Shown here piece by piece: positions 7,069 through 15,352 of a stretch of DNA of 17,597 nt. The stretch covers positions 1 through 17,597 of the forward strand of contig JAGRJX010000217.1 in the NCBI GenBank assembly GCA_020442545.1, given 5' to 3'. The DNA is from Lysobacterales bacterium (GTDB lineage Bacteria; Pseudomonadota; Gammaproteobacteria; Xanthomonadales; Xanthomonadaceae). The position numbers were made by a program, and so were the translations under genes. Each line of letters starts with the position of its first letter. The first letter of the stretch is position 1. The notes under the pieces were generated by a model. It made no database searches, was not told where the DNA came from, and worked only from the letters and a program-made list of their open reading frames with translations.

Positions 7069-10000
7069 ATGCGACCCCTGTTGTCACTCTCCTTGCTGCT
7101 GCTCCTATCCGCAGCGGTGCATGCCGAGACAGCCTACTACCGCGATCCCGCATTGCGCGGCGATACGCTGGTATTCACCGCTGAAGGCGATCTGTGGCGG
7201 GTGTCCGTCAACGGTGGCAGCGCGCGCCGATTGACTACCAACGCCGGCATGGAGTCGCAGGCGGCAATTTCGCCGGACGGTCGTTGGATCGCTTTCGTCG
7301 GCAGCTATGACGCCAGTCCGGAGGTCTATGTCATGCCGATGGCCGGCGGTGCGCCGAAGCGCCTCAGCTTCGACGGTGCCGGCGTGCGCGTGCAGGGCTG
7401 GACGCCGCAGGGCGAGGTGCTTTTCATGAGCACGGCCGTGATCGGTCCCGGTGCCAGCGTGGTGTTGCGCGCGGCCGACCCGGAATCCCGGGTGACGCGC
7501 ACGCTGCCCTTCGCCGACGCCAACCAGGGCAGTTTCGACGATCAGGGCAATCTGTACTTCACGCGCTTTGGCCTGCACATGACCGGCGACCACGCCCGCG
7601 ACTATCGTGGCGGCGCAATGGCGCAACTGTGGCGCGCCCCAGCAGATGGTTCCAGCGAAGCCGTACGCATCGCACCAGCAATCAATGCATCGCTGAGCCG
7701 GCCGATGTGGTGGAACGGGGAGCTTTACCACCTTGCCGACGACAACGGCGTCGCCAATCTGTGGCGCATGGATGCCGATGGCGGCAGTCGTGCGGCACTG
7801 ACGCAGTTCACCGATTTCGAGGTTCGTGATCCGGAGCTGGATGCCGGCCGCATCGTGTACCAGAAGGGCGCGGACATCCGTCTTTTCGACATCGCTTCCG
7901 GTGAGGATCGGGCAATACCCATCGACATCGCCAGCGATTTCGAGCAGCGCCGCACGCGCTGGATCGGGAAACCGCTGCAGTATTTCGAGGACGCCGCGCT
8001 GGCCGGTGACGGCAGCCGCGCGGTGATCGTGGCGCGCGGCAAACTCAGCGTGGCCGGTGTGGATGCGCGGCGTCGCGTCGAGATTCCGCTGCCGGCTGAC
8101 GCGCGGGCGCGATCCGCGGTGATGAGTGCTGACGGCCAGTCGGTGCTGGCGGTCACCGACATCGGCGGCAGTGAAGCCATCTGGCGCTTTCCCGCAGACG
8201 GCAGCAGCGCAGGTGAACGCTTGCGCGGGGACTTCGATGCCCGCGTCTGGAGTCTGCATCCCTCGCCGGACGGTCACAGTCTGGCCTTTGACGACAAGCT
8301 GGGACGCCTGATGATGCTGGATCTGCGCACGCGGCAATTGCGCGAGCTGGATCATGGCCGTTTCGGTGGCGACGATGCCTACAGCGACGTCGCCTGGTCG
8401 CCTGACAGCCGCTATCTCGCGGTGGCGCGTGTCGATTCATCTTCGTTCCGGCCGCAGCTGCTGCTGATCGCGCGAGACGACGGTCGCAATGCGGTGCTGA
8501 CCAGTGACCGCTACCAGAGCGCTTCGCCGGCATTCTCGCGTGACGGCAAGTGGCTGTATTTCCTGTCCGAACGCAGCTTCAGCGCCACGCCCAGCTCGCC
8601 CTGGGGCGACCGCAACATGGGCCCGGCATTCGATCGGCGCAGCAAGCTCTATGCGCTGTCGCTGCAGCCGGGCAATCGTTTCCCGTTCCAGCCACCTGAC
8701 GAACTGACGCCGCCATCCGACCACAACGGCAAGAACGAGAAGGGCGGCGACGAGGATTCGACCAAGACGCCAGCGCTGGCGGCGGTGGTCTGGGAAGGTC
8801 TGGCAGAACGCCTGTTCGAGCTGCCGCTGGCTGCGGGCAACTATTCGGCATTGCACGCCGACGACAAACGCCTTTATTTCCTCGACGATGGTACTGATCC
8901 TGATGGCCATCCTTCGCTCATGTCGCTGGCCATCGATAACGAGGGCGACAAGCCGGCAACCTTCACGGCGGACGTGTCCGGCTATGAGCTGTCCGCCGAT
9001 GGCAAGAAGCTGCTGCTCGCCAAATGGGCGCGGCGGGGCGTGGGTAACCTGCTGATCGTCGAGGCTGGCGCCAAGGCGCCGGAAAAGCTCGACAAGCACA
9101 AGCTGCGGCTCGACGACTGGCGGCTCGCCATCACGCCGGCGGCGGAGTGGCGGCAGATGTTCCTCGACGCCTGGCGGATGCACCGCGAGTTCAGCTTCGA
9201 CCCGGCCATGCGCGGCGTCGACTGGGATGCCGTTCGCCAGCGCTACGAGCCGCTGCTCGTGCGCGTGGCCGATCGCGATGAGCTCGATGACCTGATCGGC
9301 CAGATGAGCGCCGAACTCGGCATCCTGCACTCGCAGGTTCGCCCCGGTGACGAGCGCGAAGACAGCGAAATCGCGCAGTCGGCGGCGCTGGGCGCGGAGT
9401 TCGAGCAGACCGCCAGCGGACTGCGCATCGCGCACATCTATCGCGGCGATCCGGAGCTGCCCGGCGAGCGCTCACCGCTGGCGCAGCCGGGCGTCGACGC
9501 GCGCGTCGGCGACCTGCTGATGGCGGTCAACGGCCGTGCGATCAGCGACCAGGCGGCACTCGCCGATGCGCTGGCCAACCAGGCCGGCAAGCAAGTGCTG
9601 CTCGACCTGCGGCGTGGCGGCGCGGCGAAGCCGGTCGTCGTGGTTCCCGGAAGCGTCCGCGATGAGGCCGGGTTGCGTCAGGACGACTGGGAGCAGCGCA
9701 CGCGCGAGCGAACGCAGGCTGCCAGCAATGGACGCATCGGCTATCTGCACCTGCGCGCCATGACCGGTCGCGACATCGCAACTTTCGCCCGCGAGTTCTA
9801 CGCCAACGTCGACAAGGATGGCCTGATCATCGACGTGCGCCGCAACAACGGCGGCAACATCGACAGCTGGATCATCGAGAAGCTGCTGCGCCGCACCTGG
9901 GCATTCTGGACTTACGCCGACGGTTCCACCGAGCGCAACATGCAGCGCGGCTTTCGCGGTCATCTTGCGCTGCTGATTGATGAAAAGACCTATTCCGACG

Positions 10001-10356
10001 GTGAGACCTTCGCCGCAGCCATCAAGTCGCTGGACCTGGGGCCGCTGATCGGCCAGCGCACGGCCGGCGCCGGCATCTGGTTGTCAGACCGCAATCGCCT
10101 GGTCGATGGCGGCATGGCGCGTGTCGCCGAGTATCCGCAGTTTGCTGCAGCGGACGGCCGCTGGCTGATCGAGGGCGTCGGTGTCGCGCCGGACATCGCC
10201 GTGGTCAATGCGCCGGTGGCGACCTTCAACGGCCGCGATGCGCAGCTGGAAGCGGCCATCGCTTACCTGCAGGACCAGCGGGCAAAGCACCCCGTTCCGC
10301 CGCTCACGCCGGTAACGTTGCCGGCGCGCGGAACCAGCGCCCAACCGGTTCGCTGA
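7069..10356 (+). CDS. Exported tricorn-family S41 serine protease
   Basis: A 1095-aa protein starting MRPLLSLSLLLLLSAAVHA, a clear Sec signal peptide with cleavage near residue 20; ATG 7069 is preferred over ATG 7039 because it puts the charged residue and hydrophobic core in place. Residues about 21-660 are PD40/beta-propeller repeats (ISPDGRWIAF, WSPDSRYLAV, FSRDGKWLYF). About 680-760 is the tricorn C1 region, 806-855 a PDZ domain, and 888-1045 the S41 protease core. By comparison with archaeal tricorn, the triad residues are present: His754 (ELGILHSQ), nucleophile Ser976 (YSDGE) and Glu1035 (IEGVGVAP), with the specificity Asp977 next to the serine. It probably degrades peptides in the periplasm. 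Residues near 550-565 form a Lys/Asp/Glu-rich, probably disordered loop. It stands alone between the MBL gene and the c-di-GMP gene. Confidence 0.93.
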   Translation: MRPLLSLSLLLLLSAAVHAETAYYRDPALRGDTLVFTAEGDLWRVSVNGGSARRLTTNAGMESQAAISPDGRWIAFVGSYDASPEVYVMPMAGGAPKRLSFDGAGVRVQGWTPQGEVLFMSTAVIGPGASVVLRAADPESRVTRTLPFADANQGSFDDQGNLYFTRFGLHMTGDHARDYRGGAMAQLWRAPADGSSEAVRIAPAINASLSRPMWWNGELYHLADDNGVANLWRMDADGGSRAALTQFTDFEVRDPELDAGRIVYQKGADIRLFDIASGEDRAIPIDIASDFEQRRTRWIGKPLQYFEDAALAGDGSRAVIVARGKLSVAGVDARRRVEIPLPADARARSAVMSADGQSVLAVTDIGGSEAIWRFPADGSSAGERLRGDFDARVWSLHPSPDGHSLAFDDKLGRLMMLDLRTRQLRELDHGRFGGDDAYSDVAWSPDSRYLAVARVDSSSFRPQLLLIARDDGRNAVLTSDRYQSASPAFSRDGKWLYFLSERSFSATPSSPWGDRNMGPAFDRRSKLYALSLQPGNRFPFQPPDELTPPSDHNGKNEKGGDEDSTKTPALAAVVWEGLAERLFELPLAAGNYSALHADDKRLYFLDDGTDPDGHPSLMSLAIDNEGDKPATFTADVSGYELSADGKKLLLAKWARRGVGNLLIVEAGAKAPEKLDKHKLRLDDWRLAITPAAEWRQMFLDAWRMHREFSFDPAMRGVDWDAVRQRYEPLLVRVADRDELDDLIGQMSAELGILHSQVRPGDEREDSEIAQSAALGAEFEQTASGLRIAHIYRGDPELPGERSPLAQPGVDARVGDLLMAVNGRAISDQAALADALANQAGKQVLLDLRRGGAAKPVVVVPGSVRDEAGLRQDDWEQRTRERTQAASNGRIGYLHLRAMTGRDIATFAREFYANVDKDGLIIDVRRNNGGNIDSWIIEKLLRRTWAFWTYADGSTERNMQRGFRGHLALLIDEKTYSDGETFAAAIKSLDLGPLIGQRTAGAGIWLSDRNRLVDGGMARVAEYPQFAAADGRWLIEGVGVAPDIAVVNAPVATFNGRDAQLEAAIAYLQDQRAKHPVPPLTPVTLPARGTSAQPVR

Positions 10357-10397
10357 GGGACTGATATCCGGGTGCGCTTGCTTTCATGCCCTGACTG

Positions 10398-10449
10398 CCT
10401 TCGCGGTGCAGCGCGGTGGCGAAGGGCACACTCGAGGGTGTAGTGTGCC
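10398..10449 (+). other. Two tandem stem-loops between the protease and the GGDEF/EAL gene
   Basis: CCTTCGC (10398-10404) pairs with GCGAAGG (10419-10425), and GGCACACT (10425-10432) pairs with AGTGTGCC (10442-10449), the second with a 9-nt loop. The two share one base, so they compete slightly or stack. No T-run follows, so this is not a classic intrinsic terminator. It may end the upstream transcript or form the 5' leader of the next gene. Confidence 0.4.
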
Positions 10450-10476
10450 GATCAGGCGTCACGCCCCGGGGACAGC

Positions 10477-12912
10477 ATGGACTCGCACGGTACTGCCCGA
10501 GAACGGACAAGATCCGCCACGTCCGCGGCGATGGAGCCGTCGTGCCGCTACCTTCGCACTGCCGTACGCCTGCTGCTGGTCATGGCGCTGCTGGGCGTTG
10601 GGGTCGCGCTGCTGGTCCTGGAAATCCAGGCAGGCGGCACGGCCTACATCGTCGGCGAGGGACTCTGGTCAAAAGCCCAGAAAGATGCTGCCAATCGTCT
10701 GTATCGCTATGCCGGGACGGGAAACGTGGCGGATCTGGCAGCGACCCGCCGCAGCCTGGCGGTGCCGCTGGGTGACCGCGCGGCGCGGCTGGCACTGGAT
10801 GCGGATCCGCCGGACATCGAGGCCGCCGTCAGGGGATTCCGGCAGGGCGGCAATGCCGACGACGACATTGGCCGGCTGATACGTCTGTACCGCTATTTCT
10901 CGTGGGCTCCGTATTTTCATAACGCGATACAAATTTGGCGAGCGGGTGATGAAGGGATCCTGCAGCTCTCGGCGCTGGCCGACGAGGTTCAGGCAGCCTA
11001 CCGGGACGGCCAGGCACCGTCGCCGTCGCAGGTCCAGGCGTTTCAGCGCCGTGCGACCGAGCTGAGTGACGCGCTGAGGCCGCTGGAGGCCGCGTTTTCG
11101 GCGAGCATGAGGCAGGGCGTGCAACAGCTGCATGTTGCCCTGATGCTGTTCAGTTCGGGCTTCGTGCTGCTGATTGCCTGGGCGGACATCATTGTCGTGC
11201 GCTGGATGCAGCGCCGCATCCGCAGCAGTGAAGGACGCTTCCGGGCTGCGTTCGACCAGGCGGTAGTTGGCATGCTGAAGCTGGCGACCGATGGCCAGGT
11301 GATCGAGGTCAACGAAACGTTTGCCCGCCTGCTGGGCACAGAGACGAGGTGGCTCCGCCGCCGGCCGCTCGAGTTGCTGGTGCATCCCGATGACTGGCAG
11401 GCACTGGACGTCGAGGACGACGGTGGATTCTGCTGGAAGGCACTCAAGGAGCCCGCCGAAATGCGCTTTCTGCGGACCGATGGCCAGGCCATCTGGTGCC
11501 GATGGACAGCCTCCCCTTGTGCCAGCGACGACGAATTGGGCGATTACATCCTGTTGATCGTGGAAGACGTTTCCGAAGCCAGGGCGCTGGAGGACGACCT
11601 GGTCCACCAGGCTCGCCACGACGCGCTTACCGGACTTCCGAACCGGCGCGAGATCGAACGTCAGCTGCAGCTTGCCATGGACCAGTGCAACGCTGATGGC
11701 CACGAGCACACCTTGTGTTTTGTGGATGTTGATCAGTTCAAGCTGGTCAATGACACGCGTGGCCACGTGGTTGGCGATCAGCTGCTCTGCCGGATAGCAC
11801 GAATGCTGCCGCTGGGCCTTCGCGAGTCCGACCTTGTCGGGCGGCTCGGCGGTGATGAGTTCGCCATCCTGCTACGGAATACCGATCCGAAGCGCGGGCT
11901 GCAGATTGCGGAAAAGCTGCGTGTCGATCTGGAGCAGATGCCGCTCGGACGCGACGAAGGCGGGTTCGGTCTCAGCGTCAGTGTCGGGGTGGTCGCCGTC
12001 AGTCGGGATACGCCCGGCGTCGACTGGTTGTTGAGCGCTGCAGACAGTGCCTGTTATCTGGCCAAGGACGAAGGCCGCAACCGGGTGCATCTGTACCGTG
12101 AATCAGATGAGGCCATGACCCGAAGACGCAACGAAATGGAGTGGGTTGCCGAGATTCGCGCGGCGCTGGAAGAACACCGCCTGGAGCTGTACGCACAGCG
12201 CCTGGAAGTGCGGGCCGGGTCAGCCTTGCAGTATGAGGTACTTGTCCGGCTGCGCGGAAACGATGGTCGGATCTACAGCCCGGGTGCGTTTCTTCCTGCA
12301 GCGGAACGCTACCACCAGAGCGAGGCCATTGATCGCTTCGTATTTCGCCGTCTGGTTCAGGAGCTCGACTCGCGACCCGCGCACCTGCAGCGACTGGAGC
12401 TTTGTCACGTCAACGTTTCGGCGCAGTCGATCACCCAGCCTTCGTTCCGGGTTTTCGTGGTTGCGTTGCTGCAGCGCTGCCCGCAGGTGGCGCGCAGAAT
12501 CTGCTTTGAGATCACCGAAACCGGTGTCGTCTCCAACCTGGTGGAAGCCCGGTCATTCATTGATGCCGTCCGTCGCGAAGGCTGCCGCGTCGCGCTGGAT
12601 GACTTCGGCAATGGACTGTCTTCGTTCGGGTACCTCAAGAACCTCGATATTGACGTGCTCAAGCTTGACCAGATATTCGTGCGCGATCTCGGCCACAACG
12701 CCGTCGATGAGGCGCTGGTCCGGCTGATCTCCGAAGTTGGCCACACGCTGGGGAAGGTGGTGGTTGCCGAAGGTGCCGAATCAACCAGGGCGGTTGCCGT
12801 GCTGCGCGACATCGGTGTTGATGCAATCCAGGGTTATGCCATCCACCGGCCCTGTCCCCTGATGGAACTGATGGCACCGGATCAGCGCGCGGTTCTGCGC
12901 GCTTCGGCCTGA
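10477..12912 (+). CDS. Membrane-bound PAS-GGDEF-EAL c-di-GMP turnover protein
   Basis: An 811-aa inner-membrane signalling protein. Two membrane helices (about 29-50 and 217-241) enclose a ~165-residue periplasmic sensor that I do not recognise. A PAS domain (about 250-365) follows, then GGDEF (about 380-540) with an intact RLGGDEF (458-462) and an RxxD I-site (Arg449, Asp452) five residues before it, so diguanylate cyclase activity with product inhibition is expected. The EAL domain (about 555-805) has EVL in place of EAL (Glu587 kept). All other catalytic and metal positions are present: Asn646, Glu678 (EITET), Asp708-Asp709 (DDFGNG), Lys729, Glu765 (AEGAE) and Gln785 (QGY). Either or both activities are possible. 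The start ATG has GGGGA about seven bases upstream; Met19 is an alternative. Confidence 0.93.
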   Translation: MDSHGTARERTRSATSAAMEPSCRYLRTAVRLLLVMALLGVGVALLVLEIQAGGTAYIVGEGLWSKAQKDAANRLYRYAGTGNVADLAATRRSLAVPLGDRAARLALDADPPDIEAAVRGFRQGGNADDDIGRLIRLYRYFSWAPYFHNAIQIWRAGDEGILQLSALADEVQAAYRDGQAPSPSQVQAFQRRATELSDALRPLEAAFSASMRQGVQQLHVALMLFSSGFVLLIAWADIIVVRWMQRRIRSSEGRFRAAFDQAVVGMLKLATDGQVIEVNETFARLLGTETRWLRRRPLELLVHPDDWQALDVEDDGGFCWKALKEPAEMRFLRTDGQAIWCRWTASPCASDDELGDYILLIVEDVSEARALEDDLVHQARHDALTGLPNRREIERQLQLAMDQCNADGHEHTLCFVDVDQFKLVNDTRGHVVGDQLLCRIARMLPLGLRESDLVGRLGGDEFAILLRNTDPKRGLQIAEKLRVDLEQMPLGRDEGGFGLSVSVGVVAVSRDTPGVDWLLSAADSACYLAKDEGRNRVHLYRESDEAMTRRRNEMEWVAEIRAALEEHRLELYAQRLEVRAGSALQYEVLVRLRGNDGRIYSPGAFLPAAERYHQSEAIDRFVFRRLVQELDSRPAHLQRLELCHVNVSAQSITQPSFRVFVVALLQRCPQVARRICFEITETGVVSNLVEARSFIDAVRREGCRVALDDFGNGLSSFGYLKNLDIDVLKLDQIFVRDLGHNAVDEALVRLISEVGHTLGKVVVAEGAESTRAVAVLRDIGVDAIQGYAIHRPCPLMELMAPDQRAVLRASA

Positions 12913-13037
12913 GGCAGGGCCGTTCGGGAGTCCGCAGTCGCATTGCGCCTCGCTGTCACGCCGGGCTGTCATTGCGGCAGTCGGTCGGCCATCCACGAGG
13001 CATCGCCAGTATCGATGGGAAGGGCTGCGGCCGCCAG

Positions 13038-13397
13038 TCAGAGTTCCACCAGTGGCCTGAATCCGCCCCAGAACATGCGCTTTCCATCAAAAGGCAGTGA
13101 CGTGGGGTCCATCATGCTTTCCAGGCGAGGATCCGCCATCACCCGCTTGTTGATGCGGTCACGATCACGTCGCGACTTGTAGATGATCCAGGAGAACACC
13201 ACCACTTCGCCGGGCTTGAGTTTCACCGCCTGTGGAAAAGACGTGTGCTTGCCCATCGGCACGTCATCACCACTGCATTCGACGTAGGCCAGTGCACCAT
13301 GTTCGCGCCAGACCTTGCCGCATTTGCGCGCCATGCGCCGGTAGTCGGCCAGTCGATCCTCGGGTACTGCCAGTACGAATCCATCCACGTATGCCAT
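13038..13397 (-). CDS. DUF1428 (YbaA-like) protein
   Basis: A 119-aa protein that closely matches E. coli YbaA (117 aa): it opens MAYVDGFVLAVPEDRLADYR and carries VECSGDDVP, VVFSWIIYKSR, MADPR and near the end PFDGKRMFWGGF. The fold is a dimeric alpha/beta-barrel; no biochemical function is established. No signal peptide or membrane segment, so it is probably cytosolic. The start is supported by GAGG about eight bases upstream on the minus strand. It is divergent from the MoaD-like/propeller pair with about 160 bp between. Confidence 0.9.
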   Translation of the reverse strand: MAYVDGFVLAVPEDRLADYRRMARKCGKVWREHGALAYVECSGDDVPMGKHTSFPQAVKLKPGEVVVFSWIIYKSRRDRDRINKRVMADPRLESMMDPTSLPFDGKRMFWGGFRPLVEL

Positions 13398-13557
13398 GGA
13401 AAACCTCGCTGTTGTCGGTCGCGCGATCCGGGAAGCGCGTGATCAATGATGCCGCAATTTTGGATTGACCGCCTCGCATGCGATGGGGTGCGACGGGTAG
13501 CTGCGCCGGTGCATTGAACTGCGTATGCTGCAGGCAGCTGTCGAACGGGGTTTCGTC

Positions 13558-13857
13558 ATGCCAAGGCTGGTTCTTTCCTCCGCACTCGCGCGCTGGCTGA
13601 GCGATGACGGCGGTGCTGCAGTCGCCAGCCGGGAATGCCGGTTCGACCTGCCGGGTGCATCGCTCATTGAAATGCTGGATGCGCTGTTCGAACAGCACCC
13701 AAAGCTGCGTGGCTACGTGCTCGACGAGCGCGGACGCATCCGCCACCACGTCGCCGTGTTCATCGACGGTGACGCGATCTGCAACAAGTCGGAACTGGGT
13801 CTGGCGCTGGAAGCGGGCAGCGAGGTCTACATCATGCAGGCGCTGTCGGGAGGTTGA
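13558..13857 (+). CDS. MoaD/ThiS-family ubiquitin-like protein
   Basis: A 99-aa protein with the length, strand pattern and C-terminus of ubiquitin-like sulfur carriers: a beta-hairpin start, SLIEMLDALFEQHPKL helix, VAVFIDGDAI, LEAGSEVYIMQALSGG. The ...GSEVYIMQALSGG end matches the G-D-E-V-x-x-x-P-x-x-x-G-G pattern of MoaD, and the free Gly-Gly suggests adenylation, then thiocarboxylation or conjugation by an E1-like enzyme; none is encoded in this window. It is more diverged than a molybdopterin-synthase MoaD and no moaE follows. ATG 13558 is chosen since it starts the fold; ATG 13525 would add 11 residues with no ribosome-binding site. The stop is one base before the next gene, so the two are surely co-translated. 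Confidence 0.8.
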   Translation: MPRLVLSSALARWLSDDGGAAVASRECRFDLPGASLIEMLDALFEQHPKLRGYVLDERGRIRHHVAVFIDGDAICNKSELGLALEAGSEVYIMQALSGG

Positions 13858-13858
13858 T

Positions 13859-14962
13859 ATGCACGCGGATACGTTGCTGGTTTCCACCCGCAAGGGGCTG
13901 TTCGTCTGGATTCGCGACGGCGACGGCTGGGCATTCGAGCACCACGCCTTTCCGGGCGACAACGTCACCCTGACGCTGGTCGATCCGCGAGACGGCCAGT
14001 GGTACGCAGCCATGAATCTTGGCCACTTCGGCTGCAAGCTCAAGCGCAGTAGCGATCGTGGGCGCAGCTGGACGGAGTGCGCCGTGCCGGCCTACGACCC
14101 GGATGACGTCGTGACGGTTGGTGACGGCAAGGAACCCCAGCCGGCCACGCTGAAACTGCTCTGGTCGCTGGCGGCGGGCGATGTTTCGCAGCCGGGACGA
14201 CTGTGGGCCGGGACGATTCCCGGCGGCCTGTTCAAGTCGGATGATCACGGTAAAAGCTGGCAGTTGCAGCGCGCGCTCTGGCAGCAGCCCGAGCGCGGGA
14301 AATGGTTCGGCGGTGGCTATGACGAACCGGGCATCCATTCAATCTGCATCGACCCGCGCGATCCCCGTTGCGTACGCGTCGCGGTGTCGACCGGTGGCGT
14401 CTGGCGCAGTGACGATGACGGTGAAAGCTGGGTGCAGACCGCTCAAGGCATGCGCGCATGCTACATGCCGGAAGGCCAGCAGGACACGCCGGATTCGCAG
14501 GACGTGCATCAGATGGTGCAGTGTCGCTCTGCACCGGAGCGCTTCTGGGTGCAGCATCACTGCGGTGTGTTTCGCAGCGACAGCAACGGCGGCGACTGGC
14601 AGGAAGTGACCAGCATTCAGCCGTCGGCCTTCGGTTTTGCCGTTGCCGTGCATCCCGATGACCCGGACACCGCGTGGTTCGTGCCCGGTATCAAGGACGA
14701 ATGTCGTCTGCCGGTGGACGGCAAACTGGTGGTCGCACGCACGCGTGATGGCGGCAGGACATTCGACGTGCTGCGCGAAGGACTACCGCAAGAGCATGCC
14801 TACGACCTCGTCTATCGCCACGGCCTGACGGTCAGTGATGACGGCAAGCAGCTTGCCTTTGGTTCGACGACCGGCGGCGTGTGGACCAGCGACAACCAGG
14901 GCGATTCCTGGCAGATGCTTCCCGCGCGGTTGCCGATGGTGCACGCCGTGTGTTTCTGCTGA
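13859..14962 (+). CDS. Asp-box (BNR/YVTN-like) beta-propeller protein
   Basis: A 367-aa protein with no signal peptide, so probably cytosolic. At least six Asp-box-like S-x-D-x-G-x-x-W/F motifs are spaced along it: SSDRGRSW (64-71), SDDHGKSW (127-134), SDDDGESW (184-191), SDSNGGDW (240-247), TRDGGRTF (295-302) and SDNQGDSW (344-351). This gives a sialidase-like or sortilin-like propeller fold. Catalytic residues of true sialidases are not evident, so an enzyme role should not be assumed. The C-terminus ends in two cysteines (VCFC). The start ATG has an ideal GGGAGG 5 bases upstream within the MoaD-like gene, and the gap is one base. Such propeller proteins occur next to MoaD/ThiS-like genes in other genomes (from memory), suggesting they act together; the job is unknown. 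Confidence 0.85.
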   Translation: MHADTLLVSTRKGLFVWIRDGDGWAFEHHAFPGDNVTLTLVDPRDGQWYAAMNLGHFGCKLKRSSDRGRSWTECAVPAYDPDDVVTVGDGKEPQPATLKLLWSLAAGDVSQPGRLWAGTIPGGLFKSDDHGKSWQLQRALWQQPERGKWFGGGYDEPGIHSICIDPRDPRCVRVAVSTGGVWRSDDDGESWVQTAQGMRACYMPEGQQDTPDSQDVHQMVQCRSAPERFWVQHHCGVFRSDSNGGDWQEVTSIQPSAFGFAVAVHPDDPDTAWFVPGIKDECRLPVDGKLVVARTRDGGRTFDVLREGLPQEHAYDLVYRHGLTVSDDGKQLAFGSTTGGVWTSDNQGDSWQMLPARLPMVHAVCFC

Positions 14963-14979
14963 GTCGCCTGGAAACCCAA

Positions 14980-15251
14980 GGCAACGCTGAACAAGTATCC
15001 ACCGCCGGCATGATGTCTCAATCGTTCGTCAGTCGTGTCGCAGGCCGCAGGCAATGCTCGTTGCCTTGGCAAGGACTGGGGCGCGGCTGGCGGGCGATTG
15101 AGACATCACCCCGTCATTTGAAATCAACCGGTTGGGGCCGCACGCCCCTCGCGCCGTCGTCTCGACAGACGGCCAGTCTGCCTTCGCCGACGCCACTTGA
15201 TATGCACGACGGGCATGCGGTGACGGCGGTGGATACTTGGTCAGCGTTGCC
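14980..15251. repeat. 272-bp inverted-repeat element, MITE-like
   Basis: The ends are 31-bp inverted repeats: 14980-15010, beginning GGCAACGCTGA, and the complement of 15221-15251; 29 of 31 positions match. The direct repeat CCAA lies immediately outside both ends (14976-14979 and 15252-15255), as a 4-bp target duplication would. The interior has no credible gene or transposase fragment, fitting a non-autonomous element mobilised in trans. It sits 17 bp after the stop of the propeller gene. The interior also folds well: a 98-nt hairpin directly inside the left repeat, CCCGTC (15110-15115) with GACGGG (15208-15213), GGGGC/GCCCC (15134-15148), and GCCGTC/GACGGC (15153-15173). A structured RNA gene closed by the terminal repeats is the main alternative. 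Confidence 0.65.
15011..15108 (+). ncRNA. Long hairpin with wobble-compatible arms inside the repeat element
   Basis: Positions 15011-15039 pair with 15108-15080 over 29 consecutive positions. The outer 14 pairs are all Watson-Crick; the inner 15 include six that are not, and each of these is T opposite G, a G-U pair in a plus-strand RNA (A-C mismatches in a minus-strand RNA). Beyond one mismatch, 15041-15043 pairs with 15078-15076. The apex holds a small hairpin, AGGCAA (15049-15054) with TTGCCT (15061-15066). The one-sided pattern suggests the plus-strand RNA structure matters. No promoter or known RNA family was recognised, so calling it an ncRNA is tentative. Confidence 0.4.
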
Positions 15252-15352
15252 CCAAGCGGCTTGTGAGAGACGGCGACAGACCCCGCAGGTTTCACATGGA
15301 CAAGGCGACCAGCTGGCCGCCTTGTTGACGTGTTTCGACCTTCTGGCGGGGC
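15252..15352. other. Convergent intergenic remainder
   Basis: About 100 bases between the repeat element and the stop of the PhnD-like gene. Apart from the possible target duplication at its left end and the palindrome at 15300-15325, nothing is recognised. Confidence 0.4.
15300..15325. terminator. 26-nt near-perfect palindrome between convergent genes (possible terminator)
   Basis: ACAAGGCG (15300-15307) pairs with CGCCTTGT (15318-15325), and the centre CCAGCTGG is itself a palindrome; one A-C mismatch breaks the stem. It lies between the rightward propeller gene and the leftward PhnD-like gene (stop at 15353), the place for a bidirectional terminator. Neither strand has a clear T-run after the stem, so intrinsic termination is uncertain. 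Confidence 0.4.

Noticed and set aside
8437..9435. 332-residue minus-strand open frame inside the tricorn-like gene
   Set aside because: It overlaps a continuous, motif-rich protease frame and has no recognisable domain.
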